A DNA stretch of 21,272 nt from Pelargonium cotyledonis (GCA_036897625.1 JAYMTA010001193.1:1-21272), one strand, 5' to 3'; numbered from the stretch's first letter, positions 10,093-20,482 are shown. A program made the numbers and translations. Notes: a model not told the origin generated them from the sequence alone.

Positions 10093-12078
10093 GAGACTGA
10101 GAGTGCTCAAGGAAGACACAAACAAGTCATTTCCTAAACAATGTTGAGGTTACCTAAATGAATCCTAATGATATCTCCTCCACTAAGCCAAGCGTTATCA
10201 TATATTCTCTTGCTACTTTTCTTGTTAAATAAGGTCCGCACCTAACCCCTTTAATTCTCCGAACTGTATTCTCTCAGTTTTCCTAACGGGGTCACTAAAT
10301 TAAATAAACTATTAGTATTTTTAAAGAGAAACAATACAAAAACATGATAGAAGTTTCATAATTTCCCATTGCCACATATTATACACTCAATGCTACGGAA
10401 AATTATATTCCATATATTATGACTATTAAATGTACATAACAAAAAAGAAACAACATGCTTTGGTTCTAAACAATTGAATTTGAAACAACATTTCCAGCTT
10501 CTAAATAGTTCACTTTATACATGTCGAAAATGTTAGTTCGGAAGCGCACTCGACCTATGAATCAGTAAGATAGCAAACAAGCGAATTAGCCTAGAATTTC
10601 AAGAAAGACAAGCAAAGTTACTTAAAAAATCTTGTCCATTTTACAAGATTGTTTTGTTATATTTCAGCACCAATATGACTCAACAATAAGAAAGTGTCAA
10701 AGCGACCTGTTAACCCATGGTAAACCATCGGTGGCATATTTAAATTCAGGACAAAGTCAACCGGCTCAAATAACTTAAGAAGCAAATATCATACCGTTGA
10801 TAACTTCAGCTCGTAAGTAAATCCAAATACACCATAACAGTAGTTTATGAATTCCAAGATCTCCTTAACTTCATCTTTAACCTGAAAACAAATTACAATG
10901 ATATTAGGTATAAACAAAATTCAATCTCATGATAACTAAATTCAGTCTACATGGGACTCCCGGCAGAATATATGAGCATCATCCTGTATCAAAATTTGGG
11001 GAACACGTCATCAGAATAACAACCATGAAATAGCATATATAAAATTTTGTGAAGATGTTCCTGTGGAATGACGACCCATGGATAGCAAAAAAGGACCTTT
11101 TGAAACAACATGATCACTCCTAGATCTAGTCCACTCAGCCATCTCTCCTAGTTAAAAATGGAATAAAAAGATATTTTACTGACTCATCACAGCTACAAAG
11201 GAAAAAACAATAGAACAAATCAGCTATTATATTTAACAGAACCAGTGTAATTAATCAAACTAGAAACATTGCTGCCAATTACCAGTGAACAGTTTACAGG
11301 ACTAAATTCATGGTTTCCTTTTCAAATTTTCCCCACAAATTGAGGAACCACACCTAAACCATGATTCATCAGTATAAAACCTTCATATATGAGCCCCTTA
11401 ACATACACATGGACCAATACTGTCATTATTCACATAAGATATGAGTCCACACATCCATTATTATTGTGTTTGTGAACACTTGTACATATCTAAGTATGCC
11501 CTGTGTTTAAGAACATTTGCTATTAGAAAAAAATACCTCTATATGAGCGCATCCTATGTTGGAACATCAAACAGTGCCCTGGACAATTCATTGGTTTCAA
11601 TCCAAACTCTTGCTTCTCAATCTGCAACACAAAAAAGTATCATCACCATGACATAATATCAAAGAAAAGTTAAACAAGGTATTTTCTGAAATTAAATTTC
11701 AAAAAATCAATATAAAGAAGGTTAAGTTGTCCATAAACATTAAAGAATGAGCACAACTTAGATAGCATTCAACTGTACATGTACCAAATTCAAATTCAAT
11801 ATGAACACAAATAAGCACACGTACTTTCCAACAGCATGAAATTCCTTCAAATTTTAAACCTGGAGCATCATGTATATACACACACGGAAGCCTACAAACA
11901 GCAAGACTAAGAAAAAATTCACCCAAAAAATAAATACTCTATACAATGATGTTTTGAGATGTTACCTATAGGAAAAACTATTATGATATAAATACAAGTC
12001 TTTGAATTATTTCTCCCAAGGTTTCAGCTTCTTTTGTTTACATTCAACATATTTTACACACATTTTATAAGATCTTGA

Positions 12079-12445
12079 CTACGGGTTTTCAAAAATAGTT
12101 TGGTCCAGACCTTGGTTAATAAATTTGAAAACATCCAGGCTTCTTTCAGGTCTGGTCCAAATCCGGTTCGGACAGAATCATTTTATTTTATGTTTCCCTC
12201 TTAGAAAATGCAATTCTATTTATTACTTTATGTCCAATCTTCACCAAAGTCCCTCCGACTCTCTTTTTCCTTTTTCTCTAATGAATCTCTCCTAAGAAAT
12301 GTACTTTTTCATTTATTTGATTATGGTCAGTCCACTTCAACTCCTTCCAGTCAGGTCCAGAACAGAGAATACTTTGATCCGGGTTTTGGTCCAAAAATGT
12401 TCAAATATCAAATTTTGGTTAGGTTCTAGACCAATGAACACCCCT
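12079..12445. mobile_element. Non-autonomous hAT-like element in a synthetase intron
   Basis: Ends are imperfect inverted repeats: the left reads CTACGGGTTTTCA then TTTGGTCCAGACC, and the right read inward is AGGGGTGTTCATTGGTCTAG then AACC. An 8-bp target duplication flanks it with one mismatch, GATCTTGA at 12071-12078 and TATCTTGA at 12446-12453. An 8-bp duplication and a GGGTGTTCA-type end fit hAT MITEs. The inside holds subterminal GGTCC/GGTCTGG-rich repeats and no transposase. It lies in the 1.36-kb intron between exons 10 and 11. Confidence 0.65.
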
Positions 12446-13634
12446 TATCTTGAATAAATTGTAGCTATTAGCAGCTTATTGTAACTTTAACATAAATGGG
12501 AAGGGTATTGCTGTAATTTTCTTTTCAACTCCTTAGCCATCAAACTCATATGTAAGTTACTTGGTCTTTAGGGAAAGGTATATGATGAACTTCTTTTTAC
12601 ACAGGGAACAGACAATGGACTCTGTGTGTATGTAGACTCTATAATCACCTTGCATTTGAATGATATTGTCTGAATAAATCAATGGTCTCGAATTTCATTG
12701 TCTAATTATACTTTTGAAGCTCATTTAGGATACACAGTCTTGCTAACTTCCTCCCATTTCACTTCATATTATGAATAGAACAACCCTGCATCTACAGTAC
12801 ATTCCTTGAAATGGGCATCAGAATCTATAACTTATTCCTACGTTCTATTTAAACTAACTAGTTTCTTCTTCCCCAGTTCCTGATCAGACTGTGACAATTA
12901 TATAATTAGCACCGAGCAATAGCTAAAGAGAAAGTTTGTAATCAATAATCATATATATGTAAGTAATGCAAAAAAAACTCACCTCAAAGACAAACATATT
13001 TTCCTTATAATTTGCAGCATGCCCTGATGTTTCCCAAAGTTGCATATTATATATGTTTGGTGTAATAACCTGACAGTGGATATTTAATCAGAAATTCATT
13101 GTATGGATCATGTACCATGTTATTGTAACAATTCAGACTGACTGATAACCTCTTGGTAACCTCTGTTCTGATATTCACTTTTTATAAAATTCATCAATTT
13201 TGTGTAGATTCGAGTTCCAAGAGGCAGAAAAAACCAGCTGCCAGGGCTAAAATTTGACAAATACATAATAAATGGATTATCCACAATCCTGACATACAAG
13301 AGTAAAGCAAGATACACTAAATGATGGCATACCTAAGCGGGTGGTTAAAGAAAAGCTCTTGTTTTGTACCCAATGCTCTGTGGTCATATTTCTTCGCTTC
13401 CTCCAGCTGTTGTATATATTCCTGAAGGGGAATATCACCATTCAGAAGAAATGTTTACATTAAAAATTAATAAACAAAGGATTCTGAGTTCTTAAAATTT
13501 AAAGAGCTGGTATCTAGAATGTCAAGAACAATATAACGCATAGTAGTCCAAGAGATTTAATTCAATCAAATGGTTCACAATAAGACCAAGTTTAATTGGG
13601 ATACAGTCTACAGGGATTAAGGAAATATGAACAC

Positions 13635-15996
13635 CTTCAAACGCTTCTGGTTGGGATAAGATATCCCATATACCCTTTGTAAACTTTCGCGATCTCTATC
13701 ACCTCTCCAGTAAGCTGATGAAGCCTGTCATATACAATTTCATCAGTGGAAATATGAACACCATCAAACAGATGATGAATTCTTATACAAGTGAGCACTA
13801 TAGCTCTAATACTCCATTAAGGACATTACCTTCAAACAGGCAAATGTTTTCACAAAAGATGTATTGGGTATATGGGGTCCCCGACACAAATCAACCAAGG
13901 GGCCACATCTGTATACAGTTATAGTTTTGTCTTCAGGCAAATCATTGATGATTTCAACCTAATCCAAACAGTAGGAAAATAATCATGATGAGAAATATGA
14001 TATTGAGGAAGTATATATTACATACTAAAAGTAACGCAATTTATATGGTTAAATGATGTAAGATTTTTTCATTCATTACCTTAAACCTATTGTCAGAAAA
14101 CATCTCAAGTGCCTCCTTCCTTGAAACTTCAATGCGCTCAAAAGGTTGCCTTCCCTGAAACAATAGAGGCAAAAAATGATTAATCTCCACCAAATAGCAT
14201 GGTTCTCCAAGCAGATCGTACACTGGACCTTTTACATCTTTTCATTGACAAGTGGTAATTCACACTTGACACAAAGGAAACAATGTCAATCAGTTAGAAT
14301 CCAGTACTAGAGAAGGATCTATCATTATGATGTTAAGCAATGTTGGCTAACGGACCCTAATTAATCCAGGATCTAACCAAAGAAATTAAATAGGTGAGTA
14401 ATTGATCATTATTTAATAGTTATCCAAGAGAAGAAGAAAAAAACCCCAAGATTGTGATACAAATTTTCTTACTTACAAATTTTCTATTACCAAGTAAAAT
14501 AGATTCCATAGTTATTGTGATACATAAAAGCTTTGGCATATCAGCACTTATTACTTCGAATGTCATATGAGTGCTCAACTGTTGATAATTTCTTTCCCAA
14601 TTTGGTGTTGACTATACATTTCAGGATAAAATATTTCCAATTATTGACAATATGTAGACCAATTAATATAATAAATTCACAATTTGTCATTAACTATAAG
14701 ATCATTTTTATTTTAATGGAGGGTAATGTCTTATTAAGACAGTTATTTTTGTAAGAGTTAATATACATATAACACTAAGCAGCAACACAGTGAGATTGAA
14801 AACAGTGGAAAATATTTTACAATTAGAAATCTTTGGGACATTTTCAGAAAAATTCACTTTCAAAACAAACTTACTGGTGTTGTAAATCATAGTAGTATGT
14901 CATTTTTTAGGAAAACCCTGAACATATGTATATTTTGCCCATCAAAGTAACACTTAAATAAATAAGATAATGATGAAGTGTACCTTAGAAGCTTTTTCAG
15001 CACCTGACACAATTTGCTTGAAGTGATCTTCTTTCAACCCCAAATCACCACAAAAAGCATCGTAATAGAAACCCTGTAAGAAATATCAGCAATTGTAACT
15101 AATGACATGATTCAAACATAACACAAGAACAGACAGAAATAAAAATTATAAAACATATTTCAACATCAGCCCCATTTACTTATTCCATCTCAATTACTAA
15201 TATCTTCAATCCATTAACTAGAGTTCGGTGCTTACAATTTATATTTCGCAATCAATGGCACAGAAAACTTGGGTTGCTTATGCAAACAATAGACTCAAAA
15301 TGAACTGACATAGCACAACTAAATCAACTTTTCAATAGTAGGGCTCAATATGTAAGATGTACCTCCCCTCGGGTTGTGCAAGGGCCAATGCAGAGCTGGC
15401 AACCATACTCCATCTCGAGTGACTGCACTACAAAAAAGAGCCATGAGTCAAATTGACTAATTAAAATACTCATGTATAAAAACCAAACAAACAGCAAAAT
15501 GATCAACAACCTGCCCAAGAATGTGGGCGCTGGAGTGCCAGAAAGTGTCGAGCCCTTCGTCGTCTTCAAAATTGAATATCTTCATCTCACAATCCCCCTC
15601 CAGAGGCCTGCTCAAATCCCAGAGAACTCCATTCACCTGAGAAATCAAAGCATCTTTCGCCAAATCCTTGGATACCCCCAGAGCAATGTCAAAGGGCGTA
15701 GTCAACCACTTCTTCCCCTCCTTCACTGTCCCATCCGACAATGTAATCCTTCAAACCATAAAAAACCAGAACAATCAATCATCAATCAGAATTCAATGCA
15801 GTGAAATCGAGTGGAGCGAGAGTGTGAGAGGTGCTAGGGTTTACTTGATAGGGTCGTGTGAGAGGGATTGGCGTTGTTCGCGCTGCTGAGCTTGAAGCCT
15901 CTCGAAGAGCTCGATGCGCTTGGGGATCACATTTTCCAGATAAGCCACGTCCTTGGGGTGACCGGAAACGGCCGGCGCCGCCGCTGTTGGCGCCGT
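13635..15996 (-). other. N-terminal TGS and tRNA-editing domains of the synthetase
   Basis: Exon 1 encodes SGHPKDVAYLENVIPKRIEL and a Gln-rich helix. Exon 2 (15748-15511) is the TGS domain (ITLSDGTVKEGKKWLTTPFD) and enters the editing domain. The HxxxH motif is present as HSSAH at the end of exon 2, and the CxxxH motif as DLCRGPH in exon 6 (13958-13830). By homology to E. coli ThrRS (H73/H77/C182/H186) these form the editing site that clears mischarged Ser-tRNA-Thr. The exons are frame-clean and show no loss of these residues. Upstream of the ACG, an open frame without ATG runs about 110 bases to an in-frame TAA overlapping the TATA box; it could be a remnant of a transit-peptide region. Confidence 0.85.
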
Positions 15997-16060
15997 CTCC
16001 GGCGAGAGAGGTATTGATCTGGCAGTGACTGTGAGCGCAAGGCCTTTTGCTATATGGCGT

Positions 16061-16080
16061 GATCGTTTCGGATCGTTTCG
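16061..16080. repeat. Perfect 10-bp tandem duplication near the transcription start
   Basis: GATCGTTTCG occurs twice head to tail, about 25-45 bases downstream of the TATA box on the minus strand, so it lies at or near the predicted transcription start and in the 5' leader. Confidence 0.8.
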
Positions 16081-16102
16081 CTCCGGTCGCGGGAGGTCTA
16101 GC

Positions 16103-16243
16103 TTTTATACGTTAGGGTTCAGAATTGCGTGGACGCCAAGAAAGTGGGCCCATATTATTATATAGATTTGTTTGGATCGACCCTATATAATGGGCCCAAG
16201 AGCCGGCCCATTAAATCAAATTATAGATTCACTAATCGGCCCA
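16103..16243 (-). promoter_or_regulatory. Synthetase promoter: TATA box, telo-box and four site II motifs
   Basis: On the minus strand, TATAAAA lies at 16103-16109. The telo-box AACCCTAA lies directly upstream at 16112-16119. Site II elements (TGGGCC/GGCCCA) lie at 16145-16152, 16191-16198, 16205-16210 and 16238-16243. The telo-box plus site II pair is established as typical of plant genes for ribosomal proteins and other translation and cell-growth functions, with site II bound by TCP factors. This fits a cytosolic/mitochondrial aminoacyl-tRNA synthetase. The promoter appears undamaged although the gene body is broken. The MITE at 16255 sits just upstream of the last site II element. Confidence 0.75.
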
Positions 16244-16254
16244 GTTATCAATTA

Positions 16255-16508
16255 CTCCTTCCGTCCCAAAATGGGTGTCTTGTTTGTCAAAATTTTTTAT
16301 CTCAAAATGAGTGTATTGTTTCTATTTTTAGGTTATTATATTATTTTTTTTTCCATATTATCCTTATCACTTATGCACATGAGTAGAAATGCACATGGGG
16401 GTGTAGGTGGAAAAGTGAGGGTAATATTGAAAACACATTAAATTATTTAGTAATTCTTAATTTTTGTAAAAAAATGAAAATAATACACTCATTTTGGGAT
16501 GGAAAGAG
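16255..16508 (+). mobile_element. Stowaway-like MITE 1
   Basis: A 254-bp element flanked by TA on both sides (16253-16254 and 16509-16510). The termini are CTCCTTCCGTCCCAAAATG and its degenerate inverse (CATTTTGGGATGGAAAGAG). The Stowaway/Tc1-mariner class is set by the TA duplication and the CTCCCTCCGTCCC-type end. The double AAAATGRGTGT motif lies at the left end, defined here as the plus orientation. Its left end is about 145 bases upstream of the synthetase TATA box. Confidence 0.85.
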
Positions 16509-16510
16509 TA

Positions 16511-17590
16511 CATTTTTTACAATTTGTCTTACTTTATCAATAATAATTACTCCGTATAAGTTTTTTTTCATTCATGTGATCAAAACTATTTTAACAACAT
16601 CTAGCTCCCCATACTTTCAAAATATTAAATCGTTAATTAAGTTTAACGAAACAAACCATTTGAATTGATTTTTAATTCATGTTAATGGTTTTTTTAGAAT
16701 ATGTTCATGATGTTTGTCATTTTCAAGCAATGATTCATGCTGAATTTTCAGGCTGTTCAAGTAAATTTTCTAGAAAAAAATTGTACGATAAATATGATGT
16801 GGAACATAACTTTGATATTTTAAAAGTGCATGGAGCTAAATGATCTCAAAAATAATATAGGATATTTGAATAAAAAAGGCTTAGAATTTAGGATATTTAT
16901 TTGTATTGCTACCCATTTTCTATAAATTTGTTCTAACACATTTTCATTAGATTATAAACTTAATTTTTTTCTTTCAAAATAGTACTATAGTCTCATTTTT
17001 TTTTTCAAATTGGGATTATTTTATTTCATTTTTATCCACTAATTCAACTTGCAATTATGTTTAATAAGTCGTTCAACTAAAATTATAATATGGGTTAGTT
17101 TGATTGAATATTTTTACAAAAAAATGTTGGACCGAGCATTGTTACATAGGATTGTCCATAACTATTTAATTGTTTAATATGCATGTTATTGCAATTGAAT
17201 ATTATGTTATAGTTGAAATGAATATGATTATGAAATATATTGTTATAGATGCACATATGACAAAATATACAATAAAGACAGGAAAAGCAAATTGGGCAAA
17301 GTAGGGCAAACTAGCTTTGTCATTGGCATGCATGGCCTACAAAATTGATTTGTGCATGTGATTGTTGAAGAGTTTAGTTATATTGTGAGGCTCGAAATAA
17401 GAAGATGACAACCCTTCTTTCATCCCATGCATCTTGAGTCAATATATACAGTTAACATGCCTAATCACACCTATGTGCCACCAAAATTCCAACCCAATAT
17501 TTTATTGCCAACAAAGCTTCATATCCAAAACCAAACAAAATATATCAAACCTTCTTTTACTTCATTCAATGCTCATAATTAAGAAGCTCA
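16511..17590. other. AT-rich intergenic DNA, no gene seen
   Basis: No coherent reading frame, tRNA, hairpin precursor or transposon end could be supported. The only notable features are poly(T) tracts and generic AT-rich sequence. Confidence 0.5.
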
Positions 17591-17597
17591 ACATTAT

Positions 17598-17830
17598 TAT
17601 TATTTTTTTGTCTTAACCATGGGTTCTTGAGCAGTCTCTTACTCTCGCAATTTATACATTTAAGTCATGTGATCATCAGACTAATCTTGTATTCGTCCTA
17701 ACTGTCAGAGCGCTAAGCTGTAGGGAACTGACCAATGAGTTTTTTCCATCCACATGGGCGGAGATCGAATCTCAAACCTCATGCTTAAAGGACTAGATGC
17801 TAATGAACCACCAAACCAACCCACTGGGTT
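17598..17830 (-). mobile_element. tRNA-derived SINE with perfect 7-bp target duplication
   Basis: ACATTAT is duplicated exactly at 17591-17597 and 17831-17837. Between the copies, on the minus strand, a polymerase III A-box-like segment (GGTTTGGTGGTTCATTAG) lies roughly 12-30 bases from the 5' end. A B-box-like segment (GAGATTCGATCTCC) lies about 57-70 bases in. The 3' end is an A-rich tail (AAAAAAATAATA). The length of 233 bp and the A/B box spacing fit a plant SINE. There is no coding capacity; mobilisation would depend on a LINE. Confidence 0.75.
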
Positions 17831-18211
17831 ACATTATATTTAATCCACTATTTATATACAAATGTACGTATGTAACGATAACGATCGCAATTCTTTCTTT
17901 TGATCATTGGCGAAGATCGTGACTAGTAAATCTAGGACATTATTTGAAAATACTTTTTGAAAGAAGAGGATAGATGTATAGAGGGATAGCAACTAGCAAG
18001 AGATCGATCGAAAGAAGTTAATAGAGATCGAAAATGAATGGAATATATATATGGAGGGGTTAAATTAATAAAGATGGAGGAAGGAACAACGGACATGTGA
18101 AAGCATGTGCGTTCCGTTCCCACCACACCAGTTGGTCCACCTAACAAGGAAAAAACCAATGCTACAACCTACTAATACGTACTAATATTGCCACACCTCC
18201 TTGGCTCCATT

Positions 18212-18232
18212 ACCACCACCACCACCACCACC
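18212..18232. repeat. (ACC)7 microsatellite
   Basis: Seven perfect ACC units in intergenic DNA. Confidence 0.85.
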
Positions 18233-18320
18233 ATTTTCTTTATCACTCTCAACTTATTATTTTAGAGTATATTGCGCGCTTGATGTATATATGTATGAAT
18301 ATATGTATGTATATAAACAA

Positions 18321-18620
18321 AACGTTTGAATCAATGTTGATGTCTATCTTTAATTTCACATGGTACTCCTTACATGTTTTTTGATCAACAACGAGACATT
18401 GTATATATACTCGAAGTAACAATATTTATCACTCTCTAAAAGGAGCGTCATCATAAATCCCGCCCCACAAATCTCATCTGATATTGTGAATAAAGAGACT
18501 CATACTTGAGATCTCATAAGAAATCCAAAGTGTTTTTAACCACTTGGTCTAACATATCTTAGTTCACACGTAACGTTTAAATCAATGTTGTTATTTATCA
18601 TTAATTTCACAAAGTAGTAT
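18321..18620 (+). repeat. Pair of ~48-bp imperfect direct repeats 251 bp apart
   Basis: The copy at 18321-18368 begins AACGTTTGAATCAATGTTG and contains TTTAATTTCACA. The copy at 18572-18620 begins AACGTTTAAATCAATGTTG and contains ATTAATTTCACA. The offset is constant, with a few substitutions. The pair encloses a SINE-like sequence. It could be the terminal repeats of a small element or a segmental tandem duplication with diverged middles. Confidence 0.6.
18430..18560 (-). mobile_element. Degenerate SINE-like fragment
   Basis: The minus strand reads GACCAAGTGGTTAAAAACAC (A-box-like), then TTATGAGATCTCAAGTATGA followed by GTCTC (a decayed B-box region resembling the common plant form GGTCTCGAGTTCGAGTC). 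No clear tail or target duplication was found, so the call is tentative. Confidence 0.35.
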
Positions 18621-19699
18621 TCGTTGTTTTTTACTTGCTCCAATATTAAAAATCTATGGACTTTATTTTATAGTAAATAAACATTTATTTGAATTAGAAA
18701 CTCAACATACAAACTCAATCTCTCATTCATTCAAGTCGGCATAATGTGTGTGCATAAAAACAAAATTGAATATTGTCAATCAATCAATGTATTTATTTAT
18801 TTGTAATTCTCACTTTTTCCTACTTGTTGCGTCATAAATAATCTCTTAAATCAATTTTACAAAAAAAAAAATTTAATTTAAAACTCGATAATATTACGAA
18901 AACTCAAACACTCATATGCACTTGAGCCAACTTAATATGTGCACATAGGAAGAAAACTATTCAATATATATACAAAGGTCTAAAATTTAATGATCATTTT
19001 CATAGAAATGTAATATGGTTGTTCACTTTGAGTTCTTGTATCTCTTTTAATACAATCATCCCTAGTTTTATTGGCAAGTAATTGACAGAAAATGAGGAAG
19101 AATATAAATTAACAAGTGCATGATATGTGGTTGGTCATAGATTGTTGGTGCAAATGCAATAGCATCCATACATAAAAGTCTACCTAATGAATGGTCAAGA
19201 TCAATGAGTTGGCAAACCACATGATGAGAGTATGGGTTGTAGGGTGCATCACTGACCGCTGGTTTTAATGGACCCTATAGCTCATATCACCATCAGATCA
19301 ATCATTTATATATGTATCTTCCAGGTACTCCCTCTACAAAACAAAACCTAGCTAGCTAGCTATTGGTCATAAGTCATAACATGTACATATATATATACAT
19401 GCACACATGCACCTTATAATGAACTCATCAACTGAACTAGCTAATCTGATCTCATCATCATCAGCAGGCCATTTTGCATGCATTAGCTTCCAGTTTGACA
19501 AGTTTACTTGAGAACTGACCAAACATTAGCATTTTAGAGGCAATCTAGCTCCATTGGGCCACAACAAAGCTATAGCTAGGCCTCATTTGTGCCAATATTT
19601 AGCAAAACATGCTAGCTTGCAACCCCTTCTCTTCCAATGAGAATAGCCAGTTCATTAAGTCTTGCAAGACTATAGTACTATGCATCGTTCATATCTTGA
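18621..19699. other. Intergenic DNA, no gene seen
   Basis: AT-rich, with short palindromes such as ATGTACATATATATATACAT near 19381-19401 and a GCTAGCTAGCTA tract near 19350. I looked for microRNA-like hairpins and tRNA boxes and could not support one. Confidence 0.5.
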
Positions 19700-19701
19700 T
19701 A

Positions 19702-19952
19702 CTCACTCCGTCCCAAAATGAGTGTTTTGTTTCTATTTTTTGCAAAAATTAAGAATTACTAGATAATTTATTGTGTTTTCATTATTATCCTCATTTTTCC
19801 ATTTACACTCCATGTGCAGATTTGCCCATGTGCATAAGTGATACGGATAATATAGGAAAAACAACAATATAATAACGTAAAAGTAGAAACATACACTCAT
19901 TTTGGGACAAAAAATTTAAACAAACAAGACACTCTTTTTGGGACGGAATGAG
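19702..19952 (-). mobile_element. Stowaway-like MITE 2
   Basis: A 251-bp element with TA duplications at 19700-19701 and 19953-19954. The ends are CTCACTCCGTCCCAAAATG and CTTTTTGGGACGGAATGAG. The double AAAATGAGTGT-type motif lies at the right end, so it is inverted relative to MITE 1. Confidence 0.85.
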
Positions 19953-19954
19953 TA

Positions 19955-20210
19955 AATAGTTTGCTAACTATTTTTCGTTGATGGTTGGAGATAATTATTT
20001 TTGTTTCATGCAGTGTCAAATATCCTCATTATCTAGTTAATACCTCACACAATGCATGTAGAATCCATGAATGTTTCGAAATATTTTATACAACTAGTTA
20101 CTATGATGCAGAGACATGTACATGAGTACGAGATACAAGACACGGCGTCACACAATTTTTATAAAATTATAGATGATGATACGCTAAGAATGTGTCCACA
20201 CAATAGTAAA
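19955..20210. other. Spacer between two MITEs, no gene seen
   Basis: A 256-bp unique-looking AT-rich spacer. A short open frame starting at 20052 continues into the next MITE and is not a gene. Confidence 0.5.
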
Positions 20211-20212
20211 TA

Positions 20213-20482
20213 CTCCCTCCGTCCCAAAATGAATGTCTTGTTTGTCTAAATTTGTTGTCCCAAAATGAGTGTGTTGTTTCTATTTTTATATCATTTTATT
20301 AGTGTTTTTCCTATATTACCCTTATCACTTATGCACATGCGCAAATCTGCACATGAGTGCACATGGGATGCACATGAAAAAAATGAGGGTTATATTGGAA
20401 ACACAGTAAATTATCTTGTACTCCTTAATTCTTAATTTTTGCAAAAAATGGAAACAAGACACTTATTTTAAAACGGAGGGAG
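20213..20482 (+). mobile_element. Stowaway-like MITE 3
   Basis: A 270-bp element with TA duplications at 20211-20212 and 20483-20484. It has the best-preserved ends of the family here, CTCCCTCCGTCCCAAAATG and AAAACGGAGGGAG. It has the same orientation as MITE 1. Confidence 0.88.

Larger units (their letters stand above)
8169..13421 (-). other. Catalytic core exons of the synthetase, motif 2 missing, stop after motif 3
   Basis: Motif 1 is present ([20 protein letters not shown] through YQEVITP). The zinc ligands known from E. coli ThrRS are all recognisable: Cys in KPMNCPGHC (11621-11537), His in DDAHIFC (10983-10951) and His in [10 protein letters not shown] (8390-8169). Motif 3 is present as GSVERMF. 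The segment that normally follows RSYRE and precedes DDAHIF holds motif 2 (the Arg and Glu that bind ATP and the tRNA acceptor end), and it is not in the 553 bases between those exons. Exon 12 ends CAT|GTAGAC where the family usually has Gln (CAG), giving a weak donor. A TAA follows LLEH in the motif 3 exon. Confidence 0.85.
6855..15996 (-). pseudogene. Threonyl-tRNA synthetase (cytosolic/mitochondrial type), intron-containing, disrupted
   Basis: A class II aminoacyl-tRNA synthetase that would charge tRNA-Thr. Exons on the minus strand are 15996-15845, 15748-15511, 15422-15363, 15073-14984, 14154-14080, 13958-13830, 13724-13635, 13421-13333, 13246-13150, 13069-12983, 11621-11537, 10983-10951, 10881-10795, 9660-9568, 8583-8491, 8390-8169, 7873-7802, 7548-7477 and 6938-6855. 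All carry GT-AG borders, and phases match at every junction except one. Together they give about 650 residues; with the missing exon about 680, close to plant family length. Defects: no in-frame ATG (ACG at 15994-15996 sits where MA would start); the motif 2 exon is absent between 11537 and 10983, leaving a phase 1 donor against a phase 0 acceptor; TAA at 8253-8255 replaces a codon between LLEH and KGK; and a four-residue gap lies near the C-terminus. Introns are kept, so this is a duplicated copy and not a retrocopy. Assembly or sequencing error is possible for the single-base defects, less so for the missing exon. Confidence 0.85.

Noticed and set aside
11699..12429. Open frames within the large synthetase intron
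   Set aside because: They lie in intron DNA and across the hAT-like element, with no homology I recognise.
15472..15889. Plus-strand open frames over synthetase exons 1-2
   Set aside because: Antisense to clearly coding TGS and editing-domain exons.
16129..16441. Plus-strand open frames upstream of the synthetase
   Set aside because: They run through the site II promoter motifs and MITE 1; the same peptide pattern recurs in other MITE copies.
19440..19620. Possible microRNA precursor (segments resembling miR172* and miR171 in parts)
   Set aside because: Similarity is only a few bases (ATCATCATCAGCA; GTGCCAATATTT) and I could not find a matching hairpin arm.
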